A stretch of 64,000 nucleotides of DNA. Source: Caballeronia mineralivorans PML1(12) (GTDB lineage Bacteria; Pseudomonadota; Gammaproteobacteria; Burkholderiales; Burkholderiaceae). The stretch's first letter is position 1. Every line of letters begins with the position of its first letter. Shown here in pieces: positions 42,871 to 50,504 of this stretch. The translations under genes were made by a program, and so were the position numbers. The notes below the pieces were generated by a model. The model was not told the origin of the DNA and did not search any database. It saw only the letters and a list, made by a program, of their open reading frames with translations. The stretch spans positions 22,814-86,813 of the forward strand of contig NZ_AEJF01000144.1 of the NCBI RefSeq assembly GCF_001028175.1, written 5' to 3'.

Positions 42871-43905
42871 CTATCGGTCCATCACCACGCCATCGCGGAC
42901 CACGGCTTCGCCATCGAGCATCACGTCGCAATGACGTAGCGGGATGTCGATATGACACGTAGTCGTGCGCTTGCCGCCCGCTTCGTTGTTGGGCCCAAGC
43001 GAGAACAGGAAGTTGCCTTCGAACGCGCGGGCATCCATGCCGATAGTCGCCTCGCGGTCATACAGGCCGAGCGTCGACCAGCGCGCGCGAGGTTGCAGCC
43101 CCCAGCCGATATGCGAGATCGCATAACCTTCGGGATCGTTGAACGAGGCCATGTAGTCGCTCAGCAAGGCCGCGTCGACACCGCCATCGATGCGTGTTGC
43201 ATAACCATTCTCTACCGTCAGCGTGATCGGGTCATTCACGTACTTTTTCTGCGGCAGCAAGATGTCGCCGCGGTCGATCATGATCTGACCGCTTGCTTGC
43301 CCCTCGTTCGGGAACGTCAGCACGAAGCCGCTCGGCCAGTGATCCCAGCGACCGGGTTCATCGACGAAACCGTACTCGGAGATAGCGGGAAACTCTCCCA
43401 GCGGACATACGAGTTCCGTGCCTGCCTTCGATGTCACGCGCATCTCCCGCGACGCCACGATCCGCGCAGCCGCAGCCCGCACGCGGGTGCGATCGGCTTC
43501 GGTCGGCACGAGCCGCGCGAGCACTTCGGGTGGTTCGACGGCCAGCAGGATCTTCGTGCCGGTCGCGAGGATCTCGTGCTGCTCGGGTGAGAACAACAGG
43601 GTCATCAGGTCGAGCACGAGATCGCTCGCTTTCAACGCAGCAATGGCGGCCTGATTGCCGGTCAGCGGCGTGGTGCCGAGATACGCGAGCGAGTCGCGGC
43701 TCAGAGCCTTTTCGCCGTTCACCGGCAACAGGTCGAGCCGGTTGACGATCGCACCCATCGACTGCGTGGCGATCAAAGCGCTTGAAAGTGTTTGCGGATG
43801 CGTGGACGCGCTGGTGAGGATGGTGACGGTCTGGCCGGCCTGCAGCTTCGACAACGTCAGTACCTGCTTCCATGCGGCGATCATTTCGTAATCGCTGATT
43901 GGCAT
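42871..43905 (-). CDS. nicX: 2,5-dihydroxypyridine 5,6-dioxygenase
   Basis: A 344-residue non-haem iron dioxygenase that opens the ring of 2,5-dihydroxypyridine to N-formylmaleamate. I chose the ATG with caggag six bases upstream. From this start the predicted iron ligands fall at His265 (SHIGWG), His318 and Asp320 (CHIDIP), the same numbers as I recall for P. putida NicX, which supports both the start and the function. It lies between nicD and nicF in one leftward operon. Confidence 0.94.
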   Translation of the reverse strand: MPISDYEMIAAWKQVLTLSKLQAGQTVTILTSASTHPQTLSSALIATQSMGAIVNRLDLLPVNGEKALSRDSLAYLGTTPLTGNQAAIAALKASDLVLDLMTLLFSPEQHEILATGTKILLAVEPPEVLARLVPTEADRTRVRAAAARIVASREMRVTSKAGTELVCPLGEFPAISEYGFVDEPGRWDHWPSGFVLTFPNEGQASGQIMIDRGDILLPQKKYVNDPITLTVENGYATRIDGGVDAALLSDYMASFNDPEGYAISHIGWGLQPRARWSTLGLYDREATIGMDARAFEGNFLFSLGPNNEAGGKRTTTCHIDIPLRHCDVMLDGEAVVRDGVVMDR

Positions 43906-43954
43906 GTTGACTCCTGAAGAGTGAGTGTCGGCTCGTCTTGGGTCGTGCTTGGCT

Positions 43955-44782
43955 TTAGACGAGCTTTGCACCGAGGAAATCGCCGAATGCTTCATAGAAG
44001 CCGGCTTCGTTGTCCCACGGAATCATGTGGCCGGCATCGGGCACGCGGGTATGCAGCATGCCGGGTGCCAGGGTCTGCATTTCCTGCACGTCTTCGTCCA
44101 GCACCACGTCGCCGCGAGCGGCCGTGATGAGCAGCGAAGGCACGCGAAGCAGAGGCAGGTCGGCGTGGATGTCGTCGGTATGGAACCCTTCGAACGATGT
44201 GAGCATGCCGCGTTCATCGCAGGTATGCAGCCATTGCGCGCGCAAACGCAACTGGTCTTCGGTCCAGGTCGGACAGAAAGCTCGCATGCCGTCGGCGTCA
44301 ATACCTTTCAAAGCCAAGCGGATCGAATCGACGTACCACGGCAGCTTCGCAGGATACGCGCGGCGGCCCGGACCGGACACCGGCGGGTCGACTAGCACCG
44401 TGCGCGTCAGGCCCTTCGGCGCGCTGCGTGCAGAACGGATCGCGATTCGCGCACCCATCGAATGGCCGACGAGCGCATAGTGTTCGAGGCCGAGCGCTTT
44501 CGCGAGCGCGATGACATCGGCGGCTTGGGCGTCGAGGCTGTAGTCGAGCGTGGCCGACGCTTCCGATAAACCGCGGCCGCGGACGTCGAGCACGTAGGTA
44601 TCGAACTGGCGGCCGAGCGTCTCGCCGACAAAACCCCACGTGACCGCCGGGCTGGTGATGCCCGGAATCAGGATCACGGCGGGACGGCCGGCGCGCACGC
44701 CATCCGTGCCGCCGTAGCGCAGGTAATGCTGGCGGATGCCGTTGGCGTTGACGTTCGCGCCGTAGAGAAAAGTTGAGTTCAT
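43955..44782 (-). CDS. nicD: N-formylmaleamate deformylase
   Basis: A 275-residue alpha/beta hydrolase that removes formate from N-formylmaleamate to give maleamate. The nucleophile elbow is Ser108 in ALVGHSMGARIA, the oxyanion region VILIPGITSPAVTWG, and the C-terminal His lies in VPDAGHMIPWDNEAGF. The ATG of MNSTFLYGANVNAN fits; an upstream frame of 25 codons overlaps the promoter region and the palindromic site. First gene of the leftward nic operon. Confidence 0.92.
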   Translation of the reverse strand: MNSTFLYGANVNANGIRQHYLRYGGTDGVRAGRPAVILIPGITSPAVTWGFVGETLGRQFDTYVLDVRGRGLSEASATLDYSLDAQAADVIALAKALGLEHYALVGHSMGARIAIRSARSAPKGLTRTVLVDPPVSGPGRRAYPAKLPWYVDSIRLALKGIDADGMRAFCPTWTEDQLRLRAQWLHTCDERGMLTSFEGFHTDDIHADLPLLRVPSLLITAARGDVVLDEDVQEMQTLAPGMLHTRVPDAGHMIPWDNEAGFYEAFGDFLGAKLV

Positions 44783-44862
44783 CGCGGAGTCCGTTGATGA
44801 GTCGAAAGCTATCAGTAAAGCTTTGTGGCAAACGATGCGGCAGATTGATTCGATCAAGTCTA

Positions 44863-44870
44863 GTGTACAC
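44863..44870. promoter_or_regulatory. Palindromic site gtgtacac, nicD side
   Basis: A perfect eight-base palindrome about 80 bases before the nicD start. On the nicD strand it reads aattcaaac-gtgtacact-aga, nearly the same as the nicC-side copy, with one base difference in spacing. Probable repressor or activator site for a NicR-type MarR protein. Confidence 0.6.
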
Positions 44871-45018
44871 GTTTGAATTTAACAAGATTCCGAAAACATT
44901 TTTTAATGGTGCAAGTGTGCTTTAGATTGGTGAAAACCCTTATAAAATGCACATATAAAGGGATTAATCGCACCTCATTCGACTCAATGCAAATTTTCTT
45001 TACTCAAAAAAATTCAAT

Positions 45019-45026
45019 GTGTACAC
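45019..45026. promoter_or_regulatory. Palindromic site gtgtacac, nicC side
   Basis: A perfect eight-base palindrome about 70 bases before the nicC start, in the context aattcaat-gtgtacact-cga, followed by tatagg, which could be part of a -10 element. It mirrors the nicD-side copy. Confidence 0.6.
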
Positions 45027-45095
45027 TCGATATAGGTTCATTTAACAGGCTCGGCTGAACGACTTTCGGCGAGCGCCAGACATGGAGAGGTCATC

Positions 45096-46256
45096 ATGAG
45101 CAAACCCCGTATCGCGATCGTTGGCGCGGGCCTTGGAGGAACGGCAGCGGCGGCGCTGATGCAGCGCGCCGGTTATTCGGTTCGTCTGTACGAGCAGGCT
45201 CCCGCGTTTTCGCGTCTCGGCGCGGGGATTCACCTTGGTCCCAACGTGATGAAGATCATGCGCCGTATGGACTGCGAAGACGCGCTGAATGTCATGGGCT
45301 CGCACCCGGACTACTGGTACAGCCGCGACTGGAAAACGGGCGAAGCCATCGCGCAGATTCCGTTCGGGGATTTCGCTTTGAAAGAATACGGCGCGTCGTA
45401 CCTGACTGTGCATCGCGGCGACTTCCATGCGCTGATGACCGAGGCCGTCGCGCCCGGCACGATCGAGTTCAACAAGTGCCTGAGCGGGATTGAAGAGGTC
45501 GACAACGAAGTGCGCCTGACGTTTGCCGACGGCAGCGTCGAGACCGCGGATATCGTGATTGGCGCGGACGGCGTGAACTCGAAGATCCGCGACCATCTGC
45601 TGGGTGCGGAACCGCCGCGTTACACGGGTTATGTTGCGCATCGCGCGGTGTTTCCCGCGTCGCTGCTCGGCACCGATCCTTTCGATCTGTGTGTAAAGTG
45701 GTGGTCGGAAGACCGCCACATGATGGTGTATTACGTGACCTCCAAGCGCGATGAAATCTACTACGTGACCGGCGTTCCGCAGGCTGAGTGGCCGGCCGGG
45801 CAGTCGGTTGCGCCGAGCAGCCGCGACGAAATGTGCGAGGCGTTCGCGGGCTATCATCCGTCGGTGCAGAAGCTGATCGACGCCACGCCCGAAGTCACGA
45901 AGTGGCCGTTGCTGGAGCGCGATCCGCTGCCGTTGTGGAGCCGTGGCCGCCTGGTCCTGCTCGGCGACGCCTGTCATCCGATGAAACCGCACATGGCGCA
46001 GGGCGCGGCCATGGCGATTGAAGATGCAGCCATGCTTACGCGTTGCCTGGACGAGGTCGGCGCGACCGATTACGCCAACGCGTTCGCGCTGTACGAGGCG
46101 AACCGCGCTGAGCGTGCTTCGAAGGTGCAACTGGTCTCGCACAACAACACGTGGCTGCGCACCAACGAAGATCCGGCGTGGGTGTTCGCTTACGACGTAT
46201 TCAACGAGCCGTTGAAGTCGCCGTTGGCGAAGCAGGCTTCGGCAACGGCGGCTTGA
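45096..46256 (+). CDS. nicC: 6-hydroxynicotinate 3-monooxygenase
   Basis: A 386-residue FAD monooxygenase that converts 6-hydroxynicotinate to 2,5-dihydroxypyridine with loss of CO2, using NADH and oxygen. It shows the FAD motif IAIVGAGLGGTAAAAL, the DG motif IVIGADGVNSKIRDHLL, and the GD motif LVLLGDACHPMKPHMAQGAA. A ggagagg ribosome-binding site lies just upstream of the ATG. First gene of the rightward nic operon; length matches NicC. Confidence 0.94.
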   Translation: MSKPRIAIVGAGLGGTAAAALMQRAGYSVRLYEQAPAFSRLGAGIHLGPNVMKIMRRMDCEDALNVMGSHPDYWYSRDWKTGEAIAQIPFGDFALKEYGASYLTVHRGDFHALMTEAVAPGTIEFNKCLSGIEEVDNEVRLTFADGSVETADIVIGADGVNSKIRDHLLGAEPPRYTGYVAHRAVFPASLLGTDPFDLCVKWWSEDRHMMVYYVTSKRDEIYYVTGVPQAEWPAGQSVAPSSRDEMCEAFAGYHPSVQKLIDATPEVTKWPLLERDPLPLWSRGRLVLLGDACHPMKPHMAQGAAMAIEDAAMLTRCLDEVGATDYANAFALYEANRAERASKVQLVSHNNTWLRTNEDPAWVFAYDVFNEPLKSPLAKQASATAA

Positions 46257-46327
46257 TATTTCGACCCGATCGCGCGCGGCGGTGCCTGGATGGTTGCCCC
46301 GTGCGGTCTTGATTCGATGACTGAAAA

Positions 46328-46834
46328 ATGAGCGTGTCCGCATCCGCAGCACAGGCTTCCGAACCGTTGACGCTGACCGTCAACGGCTGTACACGCACGA
46401 TCACGGGCGTGACCCGCGACACCCCCTTGCTCTATGTGTTACGCAACGACTTCGAGCTGAACGGGCCGAAATACGGTTGTGGCCTGGGCCAGTGCGGGGC
46501 CTGCACGGTGTTGCTGGATGGTGGTCCCGCACGTTCCTGTGTCGTGCCGGTTGCGGCGGCGGTAGGACGGGAAACGCTCACGCTGGAGGGGCTTGGAACG
46601 CTGGACGCGCTGCATCCTATCCAGCGGGCTTTTATCGACGAACAAGCGGCGCAATGCGGCTACTGTCTCAACGGCATGATCATGAGCACGAAAGCGCTGC
46701 TCGATCGCAACCCTGCGCCTGATGACGACAATATCCGCGACGCGCTGCGCTTCAACCTGTGCCGTTGCGGCACGCACATTGAAATCATGAAGGCAGTGCA
46801 TCGCGCTGCCGACTATCTGAAACGCGAACAATAA
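46328..46834 (+). CDS. nicA: Nicotinate dehydrogenase, [2Fe-2S] subunit
   Basis: A 168-residue small subunit that carries electrons from the molybdenum centre. The plant-ferredoxin-type cluster uses Cys51, Cys56, Cys59 and Cys71 (YGCGLGQCGACTVLLDG); the second cluster uses Cys110, Cys113, Cys145 and Cys147 (CGYCLNGMIM and NLCRCGTH). It lies between nicC and the cytochrome gene. Its partners must be the stand-alone molybdopterin protein in the other operon and the cytochrome subunit next door. Confidence 0.95.
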   Translation: MSVSASAAQASEPLTLTVNGCTRTITGVTRDTPLLYVLRNDFELNGPKYGCGLGQCGACTVLLDGGPARSCVVPVAAAVGRETLTLEGLGTLDALHPIQRAFIDEQAAQCGYCLNGMIMSTKALLDRNPAPDDDNIRDALRFNLCRCGTHIEIMKAVHRAADYLKREQ

Positions 46835-46844
46835 CGCTGATTCA

Positions 46845-49598
46845 ATGGACGCCATGCGCGAAGGAAGTTCCGACGGACCCGTGCTGATGCCCGAGTCGAT
46901 GCTTCACGCATGCGTTCTGGGAGATTCCGGCGCTGCGTTGCTCGCGCGCGGGCATGCGCTTGAGGTCGAGGCGGGCGTGCGCTGGGTGGTCGCGGGGAAC
47001 GTGGCTGCATTCGTTGCAGAGCGCTTCGAGCTTGCACGCGATGCTGCTTGCCGGCTGATGCTGTCGGCCCGCGTGGAGTCATCCGGCGATACGCTTGCGT
47101 TACCCGTGCACCCCTCCGGTTTGCAGCAGGAAGCGCAATACGTCTGGCCTATTCCGACGGAAAGGTTCTTGCCGTGCGAGGCCATTGCGCGTGATGACAA
47201 CGGCAGCATCGCGGTATGGAGCGGTGCTCCTGTGACCGCCGATCTGCTGGCGAAGCTTGTGAGCATGACGGGCCTCCCGGCCGATCGTTTCACGCTGCAT
47301 TCACTCGATGACCCCACCGATCCGTTGATCGCCCCACGCGCCGCGCTCGCCGCGGTCGCGTTGATGGCGGCGACCGGCCGTGCTGTGTGCGTTGACGGTT
47401 ATATGGCGGTATCACCGGTTAGGGAAGCTACGGTTTCCGTCGCTGCATCGTTGGACGATGAAGGCGCGCTGCTCGACTGGCGCTATGTCGCGCGAACGCC
47501 CGGCTTTACGGCCGGTGAAGCAGTCACGCAAGATCCGAGCCCCTATTCGTCATCCCATTCGACGTCGCTGGTCGACGATGCCGCCGCGTTGATTCCCGGC
47601 GCGGCGCATACCTTCGCGCGCGAATCTTTCGTCGACGAAATTGCGCGCGGGAACCATCGCGATCCGGTTTCGTTTCGTCTCGATCATCTCGACCCGGTGG
47701 AGTACGCCGGCGCGAGGGAGTTGATCGGCACGGTGGCGGAGCGGGCAGCGTGGGACTCGCATGAGCAGACTCGCAAGACGCGCCGCGCTAACGGAGACGT
47801 CACCCATGGCCGCGGGTTTGCGTTCGACAAACACGACACAGCATCCGGCGATAACCCGACGCCCGACTATTCGGCGTGGATCGTCGATCTCGATGTGAAC
47901 CGCCTGACCGGCGACGTTGAGCTCAAGCGCGTGGTAGCGGGGCGAGCAAGCGGACGGCGCAGGATTGGGCGCATCAGTGGAGTGTCGGCCCGGCAGATCG
48001 CTGCTGCGGCTTCGCGTGCCCTGGGCTTGCCACTCACCGCGCGGCCCTCGCACGACGAGACGCAGGACGCCCAGGCGGTGTCTCATGAGCTTGCGCCCAC
48101 GGCGGCCGCGAGTAGCGAAGTTGCTACGCAAGGCGCGGCCACGGAGCGTTTGGAAATCGACGTCTCTCCGGCCGCTGCGGCTATCGCCAATGCGCTTTAC
48201 GATGCGACCGGCGTGCGTTTTCGAGCGCCGCCGTTCACGCCGGAGCGCGTGCTTGCGGCGCTTGAAGGGACGAAGGGGTCGGCTGCGGGCGCGCCAAGGC
48301 GCACCAAACGTTCTCTCTGGACCGCGCTCGCCGCCGGCGGCACACTTAGCCTGATCGGGCTGGCGTGCTCGCTGTGGCCCATGCGTGCCCCGATTGAACC
48401 GATCGCCCGGCCGGCTGCATCGACGTGGTCCGACGCCACCATCGCACGCGGCCGCCAGATCGCCGAGTTCGGCGATTGCGCGGTTTGCCATACCGCTCCC
48501 GGCGGCATGATCAATGCCGGCGGCCTCGGCCTTGAAACGCCTTTCGGCATGGTCTACACGACCAATCTCACACCTGATCCGAAGACCGGCATCGGCAACT
48601 GGTCGTTCGCTGCATTCGATCGGGCCATGCGCCAAGGCATCTCGCGCGACGGCCATCATCTCTATCCCGCGTTCCCGTACACCGCGTTCACGAAGATGAG
48701 CGATGCCGACATGACCGCGCTGTACGCGTATCTGATGTCGCAACCGGCGGTCGAGAATACGCCGCCGGCCACGCGCCTGCCGTTTCCGCTGAATCAGCGC
48801 GGGCTGGTCGCGGGATGGAACGCGCTGTATCTGAAGCAGGGCGAGTTCAAGCCGGACCCGACGCGCTCGGCGTTGTGGAATCGCGGCGCGTATCTCGTAG
48901 ATGGCGTAGGGCATTGCAGCGCCTGTCATTCGCCGCGCAATGCACTCGGGGCGGAGAAGGGTGGGCGCTTGTACCTGACTGGCGGGAGTGCGGAGGGGTG
49001 GGTGGCGCCGTCGCTCGTCGCCAATTCGAAAGCGCCGGTGAAGTGGACCGAACAGGCGCTCTTCGACTATCTCAAGACCGGTTTCTCGCATGAGCATGGC
49101 GTCGCGGCCGGTCCTATGGCGCCTGTCGTCGCAAGCTTGTCGACGCTGCCGCAAGAGGATGTGCGCGCGATGGCGCACTACGTGGCGTCGCTGTCACCGC
49201 AGCCTGGGTTGGTCAAGCCGGCCGAGCCGCTGCCGGTGCATGAACATGACGCAGTGACGCTGCAAGGACTCGACAGCGGCCGTCGGATTTTCGAAGGCGC
49301 ATGCGCGGTATGTCATGCCGCGACCGGCGGTGTCGGCAACTTCGGGGTACGTCCGCTGCTCGCGCTAAACACGAGCGTGAGCGAAGCCACACCGGATAAT
49401 CTGCTGAAGGTGATTCAGAACGGTATCGACGCCCCAGCCACCGATGCGCTCGGCTACATGCCGGGCTTCAAGGATTCGTTCGACGACCGTCAGATTGCCG
49501 ACCTTGTGTCTTATATCCGCTCGAACTTCGCACCGAACGAAGCGCCGTGGAAAGACCTTGAGCAAGCATCGGCGCGAATTCGAAAACACGCGCATTAG
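46845..49598 (+). CDS. nicB: NicB-like triheme cytochrome c protein with a decayed molybdopterin domain
   Basis: A 917-residue protein. Residues 1 to about 485 resemble a shortened molybdopterin subunit: SFVDEIARGNHRDPVSFRLD, DYSAWIVDLDVNRLTGDVEL and AAAAIANALYDATGVRFRAP align with the stand-alone subunit. The GTGI molybdopterin segment is missing, and the GSGES active-site glutamate region is replaced by LEIDVSP. A membrane anchor lies near 490-510, then three haem sites: CAVCH at 545, CSACH at 691 and CAVCH at 820. It most likely passes electrons from NicA to the respiratory chain without doing catalysis. The frame is intact. Confidence 0.85.
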   Translation: MDAMREGSSDGPVLMPESMLHACVLGDSGAALLARGHALEVEAGVRWVVAGNVAAFVAERFELARDAACRLMLSARVESSGDTLALPVHPSGLQQEAQYVWPIPTERFLPCEAIARDDNGSIAVWSGAPVTADLLAKLVSMTGLPADRFTLHSLDDPTDPLIAPRAALAAVALMAATGRAVCVDGYMAVSPVREATVSVAASLDDEGALLDWRYVARTPGFTAGEAVTQDPSPYSSSHSTSLVDDAAALIPGAAHTFARESFVDEIARGNHRDPVSFRLDHLDPVEYAGARELIGTVAERAAWDSHEQTRKTRRANGDVTHGRGFAFDKHDTASGDNPTPDYSAWIVDLDVNRLTGDVELKRVVAGRASGRRRIGRISGVSARQIAAAASRALGLPLTARPSHDETQDAQAVSHELAPTAAASSEVATQGAATERLEIDVSPAAAAIANALYDATGVRFRAPPFTPERVLAALEGTKGSAAGAPRRTKRSLWTALAAGGTLSLIGLACSLWPMRAPIEPIARPAASTWSDATIARGRQIAEFGDCAVCHTAPGGMINAGGLGLETPFGMVYTTNLTPDPKTGIGNWSFAAFDRAMRQGISRDGHHLYPAFPYTAFTKMSDADMTALYAYLMSQPAVENTPPATRLPFPLNQRGLVAGWNALYLKQGEFKPDPTRSALWNRGAYLVDGVGHCSACHSPRNALGAEKGGRLYLTGGSAEGWVAPSLVANSKAPVKWTEQALFDYLKTGFSHEHGVAAGPMAPVVASLSTLPQEDVRAMAHYVASLSPQPGLVKPAEPLPVHEHDAVTLQGLDSGRRIFEGACAVCHAATGGVGNFGVRPLLALNTSVSEATPDNLLKVIQNGIDAPATDALGYMPGFKDSFDDRQIADLVSYIRSNFAPNEAPWKDLEQASARIRKHAH

Positions 49599-49654
49599 CG
49601 GCTACTCCGGGCGACGCCCGTTCCCATTCCACCAACACCAACATTCGAACTATC

Positions 49655-50137
49655 ATGGCGCCGTCGAAGCTTCCTTCCGATTCATCGCAAGCTGCACAGG
49701 ACGCCGTGTCCCGCTATGAGGTGTCGGAGCAGATCGGGCATCTTCTTCGCAAGGCTTATCAGCGCCATCTCGCCATCTTCAGCCAGACCATCGCGGATCC
49801 TCAACTGACCGCCGTGCAGTTTGCGGTCTTGAGCGCCAGCCGGCGGCTCGGGCCGTCTTCCATGAGCGACCTGGGCAAAGCGACCGCGATAGATGCGGCG
49901 ACGGTGCGCGGCATCATTGAACGCTTGCGAGCGCGCGAGTTGATTGAGTTGCAGACGAATCCCGACGATCGCAGAAAGGTGACGGTTCAACTGACGCAAG
50001 CGGGCGAAAGCCTGGTCGAACAAGTGACGCCAACCGCTTTGCGCATCAGCGAGTTGACCATGGGTGAGCTGAATGAAGCGGAGCGCGTGGCCGTGCTGTA
50101 TTTGCTGCGTAAGCTAAGTGCGACCGAGCCTGAGTAA
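49655..50137 (+). CDS. nicR: MarR-family regulator of nicotinate catabolism
   Basis: A 160-residue winged-helix protein. It has SEQIGHLLRKAYQRHLAIFS, LTAVQFAVLSASRRLG, the recognition region SMSDLGKATAIDAATVRGII and a wing with NPDDRRKVTV. NicR proteins in pseudomonads repress nic genes and respond to 6-hydroxynicotinate. It follows the cytochrome gene by 56 bases on the same strand and may be in that operon. The close paralogue at 39.3 kb could share its binding sites. Confidence 0.88.
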   Translation: MAPSKLPSDSSQAAQDAVSRYEVSEQIGHLLRKAYQRHLAIFSQTIADPQLTAVQFAVLSASRRLGPSSMSDLGKATAIDAATVRGIIERLRARELIELQTNPDDRRKVTVQLTQAGESLVEQVTPTALRISELTMGELNEAERVAVLYLLRKLSATEPE

Positions 50138-50242
50138 GCGCGGCTCGCGCGATGCGCCTCTTGTTAATTAGCCACTCCGTCTGACGCACCTGATTGCGTT
50201 GCACCAATAGCGGGACCATCGCACCGGAAAAGCGATTATGGT

Positions 50243-50250
50243 GTGTACGC
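50243..50250. promoter_or_regulatory. Partial gtgtac site, upstream copy
   Basis: The site gtgtacgc shares seven of eight bases with the palindrome gtgtacac, in the context ttatggtgtgtacgctg. It lies about 255 bases before the permease start and 105 bases after the nicR stop. Confidence 0.4.
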
Positions 50251-50410
50251 TGATTTTATAAGGTGCAGTCGAGCAAGTGTTATTGCACGGTCGTTAGCTT
50301 TGAGTAAGCAGAAAGGCCGGATAAAACAAGGGTTAAACACCATGATACCTAGTACAAGTCTCTATCTGTAAAGTGGGCATGGTCATTGCATAGAAGACTA
50401 GAATTAGAGT

Positions 50411-50418
50411 GTGTACAT
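50411..50418. promoter_or_regulatory. Partial gtgtac site, downstream copy
   Basis: The site gtgtacat shares seven of eight bases with gtgtacac, in the context agaattagagtgtgtacat. It lies about 90 bases before the permease start, similar to the spacing at nicC and nicD, suggesting the importer belongs to the nic regulon. Confidence 0.5.
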
Positions 50419-50504
50419 TTTGTCTCGGTAGACAGAGACGGCGCGGCGGACAGAAACCTTGTCGGCGCGAACACCTTGATGAAACCCGAGCTATAGAGGC
50501 ATCG

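Larger units (their letters stand above)
44783..45095. other. Divergent promoter region between nicD and nicC
   Basis: About 310 bases, strongly AT-rich compared with both sides. It holds two copies of the palindrome gtgtacac, one near each start, each preceded in the direction of its gene by aattcaa. This symmetry suggests that both operons are controlled by the same regulator. Exact -35/-10 pairs could not be fixed. Confidence 0.7.
50138..50504. other. Intergenic region between nicR and the ABC importer
   Basis: About 370 AT-rich bases that hold two partial copies of the gtgtacac site and presumably the promoter of the importer operon. No gene is supported here; frames entering the permease from upstream begin inside the second site and are not family-like. 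Confidence 0.6.

Noticed and set aside
46845..48300. Idea that the shortened molybdopterin region of the cytochrome protein is a sequencing error
   Set aside because: The frame is continuous over 917 codons, recognisable blocks remain in order, and an intact catalytic copy exists in the neighbouring operon, so genuine decay is more likely.
47550..49178. 542-residue leftward frame
   Set aside because: Antisense to the cytochrome gene; arginine- and histidine-rich composition typical of shadow frames.
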